Shown: piece by piece, positions 1 to 10,863 of the stretch
Position numbering within the stretch: the first letter of the stretch is position 1
Layout of the letters: every line of letters begins with the position of its first letter
DNA from: Aquilaria yunnanensis
Taxonomy: Eukaryota > Streptophyta > Magnoliopsida > Malvales > Thymelaeaceae
Direction: 5' to 3'
DNA length: 64,000 bases
Assembly (NCBI GenBank): GCA_039654915.1
Contig: CM077593.1
Location: 35,930,501-35,994,500, forward strand
The notes under the pieces: model-generated
What the model saw: only the letters and a program-made list of their open reading frames with translations
Database searches by the model: none
Told to the model about the DNA's origin: nothing
Position numbers and translations under genes: made by a program

Positions 1-1425
1 TACATAATATACTGGCCATTGCCTCCCACCTTCTTCTTTTACTAGGACTGAACTCACCGCTTTTTTAGTGACCGTGAGGTATAGGATGAGAGGCTTTCCC
101 TCCCGAGGTTGCCGAGGTGTTGGCAGGTGGGTCAGGTAGCTTTTAAGCTCATCCCAAGCTTTCTGGCATTCTATGTTCCATGGATGCTCCTGGGTCCCAG
201 AGGTGTCGTCGCCCTTAGGGACTTTGGTGAGTACTTTGAAAAATGGACGACATCGATCGCCATACCTGGAGATGTATCTACTAAGGGAGGTGATTCTTCC
301 GGTAAGCCTTTGTATGTCTTTGATGGATGTAGGTGTTCGGAAATTTAGCAGGGCTTTGACTTTTTTAGGGTTAGCATCTATTCCCCTTTCTGATACCATA
401 AACCCGAGAAACTTTCCTGCACTTACTCCGGACACACACTTTTCGGGATTAAGACGTATGCCGAACTCCCGAAGCCGTTGGAAGGTTTCGGCTAGGTCGG
501 TGATATGATTACCGGGCATTTTGCTCTTGACTATCATATCATCAACGTATAGTTCCATATTTCTCCCAATCTGTGAATTGAATACCTTGTTCATCAGCCT
601 TTGATAGGTGGCCCCTGCATTTTTAAGCCCGAAGGGCATTCTGACGTAGCAGTAGGTACCCATTTCCGTGATGAAGGCTATTTTTTCTTCATGCTCGGGG
701 TTCATCCGAATATGATGATATCCGCTAAAGGCATCGAGGAAGTTGAGAAGCCTGTATTCAGCGGTTGCATCTACCAGCTGGTTTATGGCTGGCAAAGGGT
801 AAGAATCTTTTGGGTAGGCGTCATTCAGATTTCGGAAGTCGATGCACATTCGGAGTTTTTCACTTCCCTTTTTTGTGGCAATAATCACATTACTGAGCCA
901 TTCGAGGTATTTTACCTCTCTTATTACCCCGGCCTCAATGAGGCGATTAACTTTGGCTTTAACAAAGGAATTCTTGTGAGCCGATAGACTCTATTTTTTC
1001 TGCCGAACTGGTCTGGCGTTTGGTTGCACTCTAAGATTGTGGTGGATTATGCTGGGGTCGACCCCAGGAATATCCTTCAACGAGTAGGCAAATAGATCTT
1101 TGTTCATACACAAGAAGGATACAAGCCTCTTTTTGTCTTCCTCGGCCAGTTTTTTCTCGATTCGGGTGTTTCGGCCAGGGATCAACTCAACATCCTCTGT
1201 TTCTATTTTTTTGAGGCTTTCAGTTTCCTCCTCTATTGTTTCCCCATCCATCGAGACCATTTTTCCTTTTTCCGAAGTCTGTACTTGGATCCTTGCTGAG
1301 CTTTGTCTGGCCCTTGTGAAGACCTTTCTGACTTCGGCTTGGTCAATGAAGATCTCTGCGTCTCCGTCTTTGGTAGCGAAGGTGATCGTTAAGTACTTTA
1401 CATCCGTGCGAATGTGGAAGTTGCC
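1..1425 (-). pseudogene. Element B pol fragment: linker, reverse transcriptase, start of RNase H
   Basis: Minus-strand continuation of the gag-protease frame. An ORF at 1260-991 covers the protease-RT linker (LVSFLCMNKDLFAYSLKDIP). It ends at TAG (991-993) where T1 and T2 encode arginine in a QKKRS context. From 990 to position 1 the frame is open. It encodes reverse transcriptase with LRMCIDFRNLN, FLDAFSGYH, MPFGLKNAGATYQRLMN and the catalytic box YVDDMIVKS (plus-strand about 517-543), and it reaches RNase H near the edge (QWPVYYV). RT would copy element RNA into DNA in virus-like particles. The in-frame stops make this a pseudogene. It is cut by the window edge. Confidence 0.85.
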
Positions 1426-3411
1426 CTAAGTCTGCCTTCTGAGGATAGCATTGTAAGCTGACAGCACATCAATGACTATAAATCTCATCCTGTTGGAGCC
1501 AATTAACTCTTCCTGGCTATGGGGTGAGACCCCTTTTAGCATCAAAGGCAGGTCAACATATCCGAGGACTGGAAGTTTGGAAAGTCCAATGCCAAAGGTG
1601 GGAGAGCTGACTGGGCTGAGATCGCTTCTCGGAATGCCTAACTTAGTCAGTAGATGAGAAAAGATGACGTCAGTGTTTGAGCCATCATCGAGGAGTACCC
1701 TTTTGACATCCCAGTTTCCTATCCTTGCCATGACAATGAGTGCATTGTCGTGGGGGAACTTTACTGTAGACCCATCTCTACGAGTGAGTCTACTTGGGGA
1801 GTTCCTGTACTCCATTACGGAGATTTCTCTTATCTTCCTCTTTCTCTCAGCCGAGGGTATCCCGGTAGTGATGGTTTGGATAACCCCTGCTGATGCTGCC
1901 AGATTTTTTTGAGGACTTTGGTCACGACGCCTGTCCAAGTTATATTCTTCGTCGTCCCCCCTCCTTTGTTCTTCCTTCCTTCCTTTTAGGGAGGGCATCT
2001 GCAAGTATCGACGGAGTTGACCCTGTTTGATTAGGGACTCGATATATTTCTTCAGCTGGAAACAATCTTCAGTTTCATGGCCATGGTCCCGGTGAAACTG
2101 ACAGAATTTCTTCATGTTTCTTTTGTTTTCCGAGGTCATGGCCTTTGGTCTTGGGACTGTGGTCCCTTGCCTTTCTAGCGCCATAAGGATGCTAGCTCTT
2201 GTGGTGTTCAAGGGGGTGAATGTCATGGGCCTTTTCCCCCTCTGCTTTCGGGGCCTTTCTCCCTTGTTCTGATGTCGAGGCTGATGGCTGGGCCCTTCGG
2301 CGCGAGGGTGTTCTCCTTTGGGTCCTCCCATCCTGAGTTCTTCGGCCGTCATATGCTGTTCGGCACTCCTATAGAACTCCCCAAGAGTTTCTGGGGGGTC
2401 TTTGGAAAACTCATAGAACAGTTCGAAGTCCCTCCAAAGTCCTTTGACCATCGCGAGGATGCAAATTTCTGGTCGAAAGTCGGGCACGCTCAGCTCTTCT
2501 CGGTTAAACCTCTCAACGTAGTCGCGAACGGTCTCCCCCCCTCGCTGAGCTATGTCGAACATTTGTACTGGCAATTTGGCAGTTCGTCTGCTACTGATGA
2601 ACTGCTGAGTGAAGGCAATGGATAGCTCTTGAAAGCTTAGCAAGCTTCCGTGGGCCAGAGAGTTATACCATGCCGTTGCTGGAACCGAAAGTGTTACATC
2701 GAAGCACTTACAGAGCGTAGCGTCATCTGCGCCATGGAGTACCATGCTTTACTTGTACTTTGTCAGGTGTGCCTGAGGGTCACTTCGTCCATCATACATT
2801 TCTAGGTGAGGTACCCTGAAATCGCTGTGCATTGGTGCCTCCACCACCTCGCGCACAAAGGGTGACTCTTCTCCGGTGTAAGAGTCAGACAGCCTGGACC
2901 AGACTGGTTTTCTGGAGATCTGTCTCTCGACCTTCTCTAGTCTTCCCAGGATTTTTTCCATAAGGATAGCCATGTTGACTTCTCCCTGCTGCCGCGTGTT
3001 CGCCGGTAATGGTGAATTCCTCCTTCTCCTTGGGGAGCGACTTCGGCAGGAGGACACGGGGACCTTCGGTAGGGGGACGCACTCCATTGGCAGGAGGCCC
3101 TAGTCTCTTTTGGGGCTCCCCTCTTGGTAGGCCGTACCTCAACGGATTCATTTTCTGTTGAGGAGGCATCAAGGGAGTCCCCGCTCCCTGAACTTCGTTG
3201 GGTGTACCTCGAACTCCTTTCCCAACGAGCAGCCGGGGGCGAGGCCCTTCGGAGTAGAGGAGGTTGGGGCAACCTCTGATCAAGCTGTTGAGTCATTTCG
3301 ACGATGATGGAGCGTTGGAAGTCTCATAGGAAACCCATCGTCACCGTTCCAGGGCGGTCATCCTCCAGCACAAAAGTCTCTGCCACAGGCGGAGTGGTCG
3401 CCGGCTGAGCC
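1426..3411 (-). pseudogene. Element B gag and aspartic protease, broken
   Basis: Minus-strand relatives of T1 gag-PR. The N-terminal part is spread over two frames (3296-2937 and 3087-2749), indicating a frameshift near 3000. A TAA follows at 2746-2748, and then a long open stretch of 439 codons runs from 2745 to 1426. This holds the retrotransposon gag core (VQMFDIAQRGGETVRDYVER), a His/Cys-rich CQFHRDHGHETEDC motif resembling the Tat-type zinc knuckle, and the protease box VLLDDGSNTDVIF with ...YNAILRRQ downstream. The frame ends at TAG (1426-1428) where T1 has CAG. Gag would form the particle and PR would process the polyprotein. The gene is dead by at least two stops, a frameshift, and the solo-LTR insertion upstream at 3417. 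Confidence 0.85.
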
Positions 3412-3416
3412 TCAGG

Positions 3417-4517
3417 TGTCACACCTCACACAAGCCCTGGCCCAAATTCTAAGGGTTAACTCCCAAATCTGAAATTTAATCTCAAGTCTTTCAATTCGGC
3501 CAACTAACAAAACTAACCTTAAGTCTTATTTTCTTAAGGTAACTAGCCTGGGAGGTGGCCCAGGAGGCTTATGGGTAAGTCCAAATGTTTAAATTGCAGC
3601 AGAAGTAAGGCCCAATACCAGTTACTTGCAGAACAAGCAAGGCTTTAACAAGTTACCTGCAAGACAAGCAAGGCAACACTTAAAGAACTGTAAGTGCTTA
3701 AGTTGTGTGCAATCAAGTGTGCTACCTAAATGGCAACTAAGAAGCCCATGGTAGTCACTTTATTTTGAAAACTCAAGTTTATGTGCACATGTGCCTCTCG
3801 GCCATAAAAGATACAAAGGAGATTCACAATATATACACAACTTCCATTCACATAAACATGCCAAACTTGGCCCATAGTAACCATTATATACACAAGTCCA
3901 AAACCACCATAAATGCAAACATAACTTGCCTACAAAGGTACTCCATGTACCACAAAAGAACTACGCACCCAAGACTACACATTATGTACATACAAAAGTA
4001 GTCTACCTAGTACACATACATGGCTACATGCCATGATTCCAAGTCTTCCATGCCAAGTTAGGTTACAACCCAAGACCACTAATGGTCAAACAACACTTTC
4101 AGAATCCCATATAGCAGAACACACTGCAAAACCAAACCTATGGCCATGTTCATGGTCATGAAAGTGAAAACTATGATCAGAGCTAAAGTCCACATGTCCA
4201 TAGCTGCCCACCTAGACAAGTCCCAACTCTACGAGCCTGCACAACTTAAGACATAAGCCTCGGCCAACCTCAAAACAAGACTTGCAATGCACAAAACCAT
4301 GAAGCCAAGCACACATTGGCACATACCTTGATGTACAAGCAAACTAGCACAACACACTAGTACAAACTCAAGCAACACTACTTAGGCCGAATGTCCTTTC
4401 CTGAAAAACAATATGATGGGCAATGAGCATATAACTTAGTAGAGTTCACTTTCAAAAACCAACTCAATTATGAGTTTATTTAGTTAAGCCGAGTATACAA
4501 CTCAAGGCTTAACCTTC
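3417..4517 (-). repeat. Solo LTR 'A' of a large-LTR retrotransposon, left piece
   Basis: The interrupting block in element B begins TGTCACACC here and ends ...CCTAACA at 17063, so it has TG...CA ends. Flanks TCAGG (3412-3416) and TCGGG (17064-17068) match at 4 of 5 bases, as expected for an old 5-bp target duplication. Removing nested element T1 leaves about 2.68 kb with no internal coding region, which fits a solo LTR left by LTR-LTR recombination. Its size resembles the 2.75-kb LTRs of the Tekay-like element in this window. Orientation is inferred as minus (TGTTAGGCTC... to ...GTGTGACA). No supportable coding region. Confidence 0.7.
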
Positions 4518-5397
4518 TGATAGCCAAAGGCTATCGCCTCTATCTGGCCGAACTCCCTGCCACAAGAATGGCCAGAAGAGACTGGCGCTACCCGAGTAAA
4601 GGTGAGATCATACACCTCGGGAGATAGCCGAAGAGCTCCGAGCCCGGCACGCTAGGAAACTTGAGGATACTACCAGCCCCCCCGAGGTTGCAAACAGATC
4701 GCCTTCGGAAAAAAGGCACCAGCTATTGCGGGCCGAACATGATCTCCCCGAAGGCGGAACTCCCTGAAGCTGGGAACCCCCGAACTGGGTGTGTGTTTCC
4801 CGAAGAGGCACTGTCCGTACCAAAGGATGACCTCTCCCAGGGACCTCGGGAGTACGGCAGGAGCATTTAAGGAAGCATTTAAGGAAGCCTCTGACACGTC
4901 CTTTCAAAGACGTCATGAAGCCGCCTCAATAGGCACTCTGACACGCTGACGCCATCAAAGTCACATCATGGCCCATCTCAGCACAAGGCTCAAGGCAACC
5001 TGCTACCAGCTATCTGTCCCCTATGCCCAGAAACTCAGGGAACATCCGACTGAACACGTGTCGTGATCTGAACGGGCTAGGCACTCCTATAAATACCAGG
5101 AAATAAATACTTGGCAGGAGGTTCGTTGGCAAAAGGTCTGACTCCCAGACTCTGAGAAAATCACCAGGCAAGACTCTTCAGCCCCTTTGTGCTATTTCCT
5201 CTGCCTTTTCTCAGCCACCACTGACTTGGACGTCGGAGGCTCCCCCCCCCGGAAACACATTCCGGGGGCCTCCTAACCCACTTTTTCTGAGCATCTCAGG
5301 TACTCTCCCTTGGGCGAACCATCCTCTAGGCGTTCTTCCTCCTAGAACTCTCTCCAACAGTCACCATGACTCTAAACGATGAGGCTCATGGCCATCA
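4518..5397 (+). repeat. T1 5' LTR
   Basis: 880 bp, TGATAGCC...GGCCATCA. It aligns along its whole length with the 3' LTR at 14607 and the T2 LTR at 42891. The first bases form a perfect inverted repeat, GATAGCC-AAA-GGCTATC. It contains a G-box CACGTG at 5055-5060 and a TATA box TATAAATA at 5088-5095. The last 32 bases carry the ATG from which the gag frame opens. Confidence 0.95.
5055..5095 (+). promoter_or_regulatory. T1 LTR core promoter: G-box plus TATA box
   Basis: CACGTG lies 28 bp before TATAAATA. The same GAACACGTGTC...GATCTG block is present in T2 (43428-43433, with TATA at 43461-43468), in D (24489-24494), and inverted in B (17475-17480). The T1 3' LTR has lost it (CATGTG). Conservation across three diverged families points to function. 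G-boxes are bound by plant bZIP and bHLH factors, often in stress responses. Factor and inducer are unknown. Confidence 0.65.
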
Positions 5398-7588
5398 TTT
5401 GGCACCGTCTGCGGGAACCCGCTCTGAGATCGCCGTCGTTGAAACTCGGCGTTCTAAGGACAAGGGACTCCCAAGGTCCTCATCCGTACCTGAGACACAA
5501 TCGGCTGCTGAGCAAACACTCCCAGGGACTTCTGCGTCCGAGGAAGATCGCCCTCTAGTAATCACTATGAGCTTTATGAGGGAGTTTCAGCGTTCGGTCG
5601 TGGCCGAAATGACACAGCAGATCGACCGAAGGTGGTCACAGCAGACACAGGCCCAAAGACCTCCCTCACCTGCACGCCCTCGGGAGAAAAGTCAGAGGTC
5701 GACCCATCGCAGTTCGGGAAGCGTAGACCCACGCAAAGAGTCATCCACGGAGAGTATACCCCTCGGGAAACGGCCTGTGGGACAAACTGGGTCGAAACGA
5801 CCAAAAGTCTCACGGCGAAGGAGTTCGTCGCCTGAGGTGAGGTCCGTATCCCCTCAGCGCCGAACTCGCTCCCCGAAGAGGCGCCGACGATCTCCCTTCC
5901 CTGAAGAAGGGCCTAGGGCCACCGTGCTTATGGAGAGGATACTAGCACGGCTAGATATGGTGGAGAAACAAATGGCCAGAAAACCCGTTTAGGACAGGCT
6001 CACGGGAGCCTTCTGTGAAGATGGGTCCCCGTTCACCCGGACCGTGGCCGAGGCAGCCATGCCAGGTGACTTCAGAGTACCTCGGTTGGAGATTTATGAT
6101 GGCCGTACTGATCCACAGGCCCATCTGACGAAGTACAGACGCAGCATGATAATGCACGGTGCTGATGACGCTACCATGTGCAAGTGCTTTGAAGTCACCC
6201 TCACAGGGCCAGTAACTGCACGGTACAATTCATTGCCTTCAGGGACCATCACTGAGTTCCAGGAGTTGTCCACGGCCTTCACGCAGCAATTCATTGGGAG
6301 TCGACCTACTGCGAAGATGCCTGTGCAGATGTTCGACATAGAGCAGAGGAACGGAGAAACCATCCGAGACTATGTCGAAAGATTCAACAGGGAAGCTCTT
6401 AGCGTCCCCGACTTTCGGCCCAAAGTCCGCATTCTTGCCATGACACGGGGCCTTCGGCGAGACTCGCAGCTGTTCTACGAGTTCTCAAAGGACCCCCCGG
6501 AGACCCTCGGAGAATTTTACCGAAGGGCAGAACAGCACATGACCGCCGAGGAGCTACGAATGGCTGGGCCGAAGTCCGATCACCACCGCGCCGAAGGGTC
6601 CAATCAACAAGCTCGGCATTCGACCGAACAGGCGGGGCGACCTCGGAGGATGCGTGGAAGGAAACCCCAAAGTTTCACACCACTGAGCACTACACGGACC
6701 AACATCCTCCTGGCGCTGGAAAGGCAAGGGACACAGATTCGGCGACCAAGGGCCATGACCGCCGATAATAAGAAGAATGCAAAGAAGTTCTGCCAGTTTC
6801 ATCGCGACCACGATCATGACACCGAAGACTGCTTCCAGCTGAAGAAGTACATAGAGTCGCTGATAAAGCAGGGCCAACTTCGGAAATACCTGCGGATGCC
6901 ATCCCCGAAAGGCAGAAAAATGGAGGAAGAAAGGGCCGAAGATGAGGACTATGACTCTGACAGGCGGAGAAATCGAAGTCCAAAAAGGCGCCCTCCACCT
7001 CCGACAGGGGTTATCCAAACAATCACCACGGGGCTCCCATCCTCGGAAAGAAAGCGAAAGGCCAGAGAAATTGCAGTCATGGAATATCAAAATCCAGCAA
7101 AGAAGCTGGCCCGCAAAGATGGATCCACTGTCGTCTTTCCCCACGACGATCCACTGCTGATCATGGCGAGGATAGGGAACTGGGACGTCAAAAGGGTATT
7201 ACTTGATGATGGGTCAAATGCGGATGTCGTATTCTCGCACTTACTGCCGAGCTTGGGCATCTCCAGCAGCGAGCTTAAGCCAGTCACCTCACCAACCTTC
7301 GGGGTGGGACCATCCAAACTGCCCGTTCTCGGATGGATCGATCTCCCACTGATGATGAGAGGGACTTCGGTGGACGGAGCAGCTGAGTTTTACGCCTCCA
7401 CAATGGCGAGGTTCATTGTCATGGACGTCCCGTCCTCATACAACGCCATCCTGGGAAGGCAGACACAGGGAAACCTGCACATTCGCTCTGATGTGAAGTA
7501 CTTGACTGTCACATTCACCACCAAGGATGGAGATGCAGAGATCTTCATAGACCAGGCCGAGGTAAGAAAGGTGTTTGTGAAAGCATGA
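5366..7588 (+). pseudogene. T1 gag and aspartic protease, broken by two stops
   Basis: The frame opens at ATG 5366, inside the LTR, and reads across the primer-binding site (GHHLAP at the junction). Residues 1-208 hold a basic, Arg/Ser-rich N-terminus (SPKRRRRS). TAG at 5990-5992 replaces the tryptophan codon seen in T2 (KPVWD). After that the same frame continues, openly from ATG 6044. It encodes the gag core (VQMFDIEQRNGETIRDYVER), the His/Cys motif CQFHRDHDHDTEDC, a charged linker, and the protease box VLLDDGSNADVVF. TGA at 7586-7588 replaces the CGA of T2. Gag assembles particles and PR cleaves the polyprotein. Both stops fit C-to-T decay at methylated cytosines. Confidence 0.9.
5400..5417 (+). 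promoter_or_regulatory. T1 primer-binding site (tRNA not identified)
   Basis: TGGCACCGTCTGCGGGAA begins 2 nt after the LTR end. T2 has TGGCGCCATCTGTGGGAA (43774) and B has the same type inverted at 17139-17156. TGG at the start matches a tRNA CCA tail. It differs from the TGGTATCAGAGC used by the Copia and Tekay-like elements here, so the primer is not initiator Met. Which tRNA it pairs with needs a search of plant tRNA 3' ends. Confidence 0.7.
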
Positions 7589-8991
7589 AAGGCCCCTCCG
7601 AGCAACTTCGCACAAACAATGGAGGCAAAGGCGCCAGAAAAAGGCAAAGAAGAAGATCTCGCAAAAGCGGAAATGGAAACAGTGGAACTTATCCCAGGAC
7701 AATCTACCCAAATAGGGAAGAGCTTGGCCGAAGGTGAGAAGGAAAACCTTGTATCTTTTCTGCTGAAAAATAAAGATCTGTTTGCCTACTCGCCGAAAGA
7801 TATGCCAGGAGTAAACTCTGGCATAATACAGCATAGCCTCAAAGTAAGCCTGAAAGCAAAACCTGTCCGGCAAAAGAAACGAAGCATCTCAGCCCACAAG
7901 AGCAACTTTGTCAAAACCGAGATCTAGCGTCTGTTAGACGCCAAAGTCATCAGGGAGGTGAAGTACCCCGAATGGTTAAGCAACATGGTCATTGCCACAA
8001 AAGAAGGTAACAGCAAACTCCGGATGTGCATCGACTTCAGAAACTTGAACGATGCTTGCCCGAAAGACTCATACCCTCTGCCGCCAATAGATCAACTGGT
8101 ATATTCAACTGCCGAATATGGGCGCCTAAGTTTCCTGGACGCCTTCAGTGGCTACCATCAAATAAGGATGGACCCCGAAGATGAAGAAAAAACCGCCTTC
8201 ATCACCGAGGGAGGAACATTCTGTTATGTCAGGATGCCCTTCGGGCTCAAAAATGCAGGAGCCACCTACCAAAGGTTGATGAACAAGGTCTTTAAAGACC
8301 AAATGGGGAGAAACATGGAGGTGTATGTTGATGATATGATAGTCAAGAGCAAACTGACTAGCTATCACGTTGCAGACCTAGAGGAAACCTTCCAAAAGCT
8401 CAGAGCCTTCGGGATTCGGCTCAATCCTGAAAAGTGCACCTTCGGGGTAACCTCGGGAAAATTCCTTGGGTACATGGTATCCGAAAGAGGCATTGACGCT
8501 AACCCCGAGAAGATTAAGGCGCTGCTTGAGTTCCGAACTCCTGCCACAGTCAAAGATGTGCAGAGGCTCACCGGAAGAATAACCTCCCTGAGCAGATTTA
8601 TTCCAGGTACGGAGATAGGTGTCGACCTTTCTTCAAAGTCCTCACAAAGGCAGCAAAAATGGAAGGCGACCTCGGAAGGAATGATCACCTTTGGGGTGAA
8701 GATTGCCAAAAGGCCTGGGAAGAACTCAAAGTCTACTTGGCTAGCCTGCCGACTCTGCGACAACCTCAGGAGGGAGAACCCCTCGTTTTGTACCTCACCG
8801 TCACGGAGAAAGCTGTAAGCTCGGTCCTCGTGAAAGAAGAAGGGCCAAAGCAATGGCCAGTCTATTACGTCAGCAAATCCCTGCATGGCGCCGAAGTCAG
8901 GTACCCTCTGCTTCAAAAAGCTATATACGCCTTGGTGCTTGCAGGGAGAAGGCTGCGACCATACTTTCAAGCTCACCCCATCATCGTCTGA
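7589..8991 (+). pseudogene. T1 pol: protease-RT linker, reverse transcriptase and RNase H, broken
   Basis: Same frame as gag up to about 8600. The linker ORF 7619-7927 (LVSFLLKNKDLFAYSPKDMP) ends at TAG (7925-7927) where T2 has CAA. The RT ORF from 7958 contains LRMCIDFRNLN, FLDAFSGYH, MPFGLKNAGATYQRLMN and the catalytic YVDDMIVKS, and then LGYMVSERGI. Near 8600 a single base is missing compared with T2 (TTATTCC against TCATTTCC), which shifts the frame. RNase H continues in the next frame (8659-8991) with QWPVYYVSKSL and ends at TGA (8989-8991) where T2 has CGA. RT and RNase H would make the double-stranded DNA copy; here they cannot be produced intact. Confidence 0.9.
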
Positions 8992-9015
8992 AGTAGTCTA
9001 CCGCTACGGGATGTT

Positions 9016-10863
9016 ATGAAGAAAGTTGATCATTCGGGAAGGCTCTCCAAATGGTGCATAGAGCTTGGCAAACACGAAATCATATATGAACCTCGGAAGG
9101 CCATAAAAGCTCAAGCACTGGCAGACTTTATCGCCGAAGTACCCAGCACTAAGGAAAGCCACATGGATCCGAACGGAGGTGAGCCAGAGTGGACCTTACA
9201 TGTTGACGGAGCCTCGGGATCCAAACACCAGGGAGCTGGAGTAATTATCAGAGGACCCGAAGGCCTAGAGGTAAAGAAGGCTATTAAGTTCAGCTTCAGC
9301 GTCACTAACAATGTGGCAGAGTATGAAGCCCTCATAGCGGGATTACGCTTGGCCAGAAGGATTGGCATGAGAAACTTAAAGGCCCACAGCGATTCCCAGC
9401 TGGTAGTTCGGCAGACAGCGGGAGATTATGGGGCGAAGGACCCAATCTTGGCAAAATACCACGAGCTGGTAGCAAAGCTCATCCAAGAGTTTGACGCCGT
9501 ACGGATCGAAAATGTACCTCGGTGGAATAACACAGAGGTAGATTGCTTGGCGAAGTCAAAAACATACACCGAGGTGCTAGATCACCCGAGCATCTCAGTG
9601 CTGAGCATAGCGACCTCGGGAAAGGGATGGAAAGATCCCATAAAAAGATACCTCACAGAAAATGTGCTCCCCGAAGACCCCGGCGACGCTGCAAAACTGC
9701 GAAGACGCTCAGGCCGATTCTTTCTGATTGGTGAAGAATTATACCGACAGGGATATGAAAACTCGCTGCAAAGATGTGTGGATGAAGAGGATACTGAAAT
9801 GGTCCTTGAAGAGGTCCACGAAGGAATGTGTGGTTCATATATTGGAACTGATGCCCTTGCAGCGGTGATACTTCGCCAAGGATACTTCTGGCCTACCCTG
9901 AGAAAGGATGCAAGGCAGTTCGTCCGAAAATGTGGTAGTTGCCAGAAACACACGAACATCCAGAGGGCACCCTCGGAAATGGTATCCTCGGCTGACTATC
10001 CTTGGCCCTTTACAGTCTGGGGCATAGACCTTATTGGGCCAGTCCCCTCAGCGCCCGGAGGCGTGAAATTCTGCGTGGTAGCAGTAGACTATTTCTCCAA
10101 ATGGGTCGAGGCAGAACCATTAGCAACTATCTCGGCAAAAGAAGTGCAAAAGTTTGTATGGAAGAACATAGTATGCAGATTCGGCATACCGAGGGTACTA
10201 GTGGCTAATAATGGATCCCAATTCATAGACAAAGGATTCCAGGAATTTATCAGCGACCTCGGAATAAAAATGCACTTTGCCCCAGTAGCTCACCCCCAAA
10301 GCAACGGGCAGGTGGAAGTATCTCATAGGACCATAAAAGATGGCCTGAAAAAGAGACTGGGGGAAGCAAAAGGGAAATGGCCAGGAGAACTCCAAAGCGT
10401 ATTATGGAGTTACCGAACGACGCCCCGAAGAGCCACAGGGGAGACTCCCTTCTCACTCATCTTCGGTGCAGAGGCTATTATCCCAATAGAGATAGTTCAA
10501 CCTTCAGTACGGGTGCAAATATTTGATGAAGGCGGAAACGACCTCGGCGTAAGAACGAAGCTCGACCTCGTTGGCGAGCACAGAGAAATAGCCGAGCTGA
10601 GGAGAAAAGCTTTTCAGCAAAGAGTAGCCGCGGCTATAAACTTACGGGCCAGGCCGAAAGAAATCAAGAAAGGAGACCTCATTCTCAGAAAGGCTGACTT
10701 TGCACCCCAAAGGCCGTCCCACGGAGTACTTTGCGCGAACTGGGAAGGACCATATGTGGTTCTTGCCGAAGTACGAAAAGGCGTGTACAAGCTTGGCAAC
10801 GCCGAAGGCGTAGAATTGAAAAACACTTGGCACTCAGACGCCTTGAAAAAATTCTACGCCTAA
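9016..10863 (+). pseudogene. T1 pol 3' part: archaeal-type RNase H and integrase (open, active-site residues changed)
   Basis: 615 open codons, but downstream of earlier stops, so not independently functional. First comes the Tat-specific second RNase H (aRH): HVDGASG, NNVAEYEALIAGLRLA, AHSDSQLVV and a final acidic residue in NNTEVDCLAK (about residues 60-180). Integrase follows. The zinc-binding region is HEGMCGSYIG...CGSCQKH, with Tyr where T2 has His (GSHIG). The core has WGIDLIGP, then VANNGSQF where D keeps VADNGTQF, and NGQVE. So the second catalytic Asp is Asn and a zinc-binding His is Tyr; both predict loss of integration activity. The frame ends normally at TAA 10861-10863. Confidence 0.9.

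Noticed and set aside
4608..4916. LTR minus-strand frames of about 70-100 codons repeated in three LTRs
   Set aside because: They recur only because the LTRs are copies; lengths vary with point changes and no domain is recognisable.
6554..7144. 196-codon minus-strand frame in T1 (and its T2 counterpart at 44928-45464)
   Set aside because: Opposite-strand shadow of gag; present in T2 only because gag is conserved.
8365..8976. 203-codon minus-strand frame in T1
   Set aside because: Shadow of the reverse transcriptase region; no independent support.
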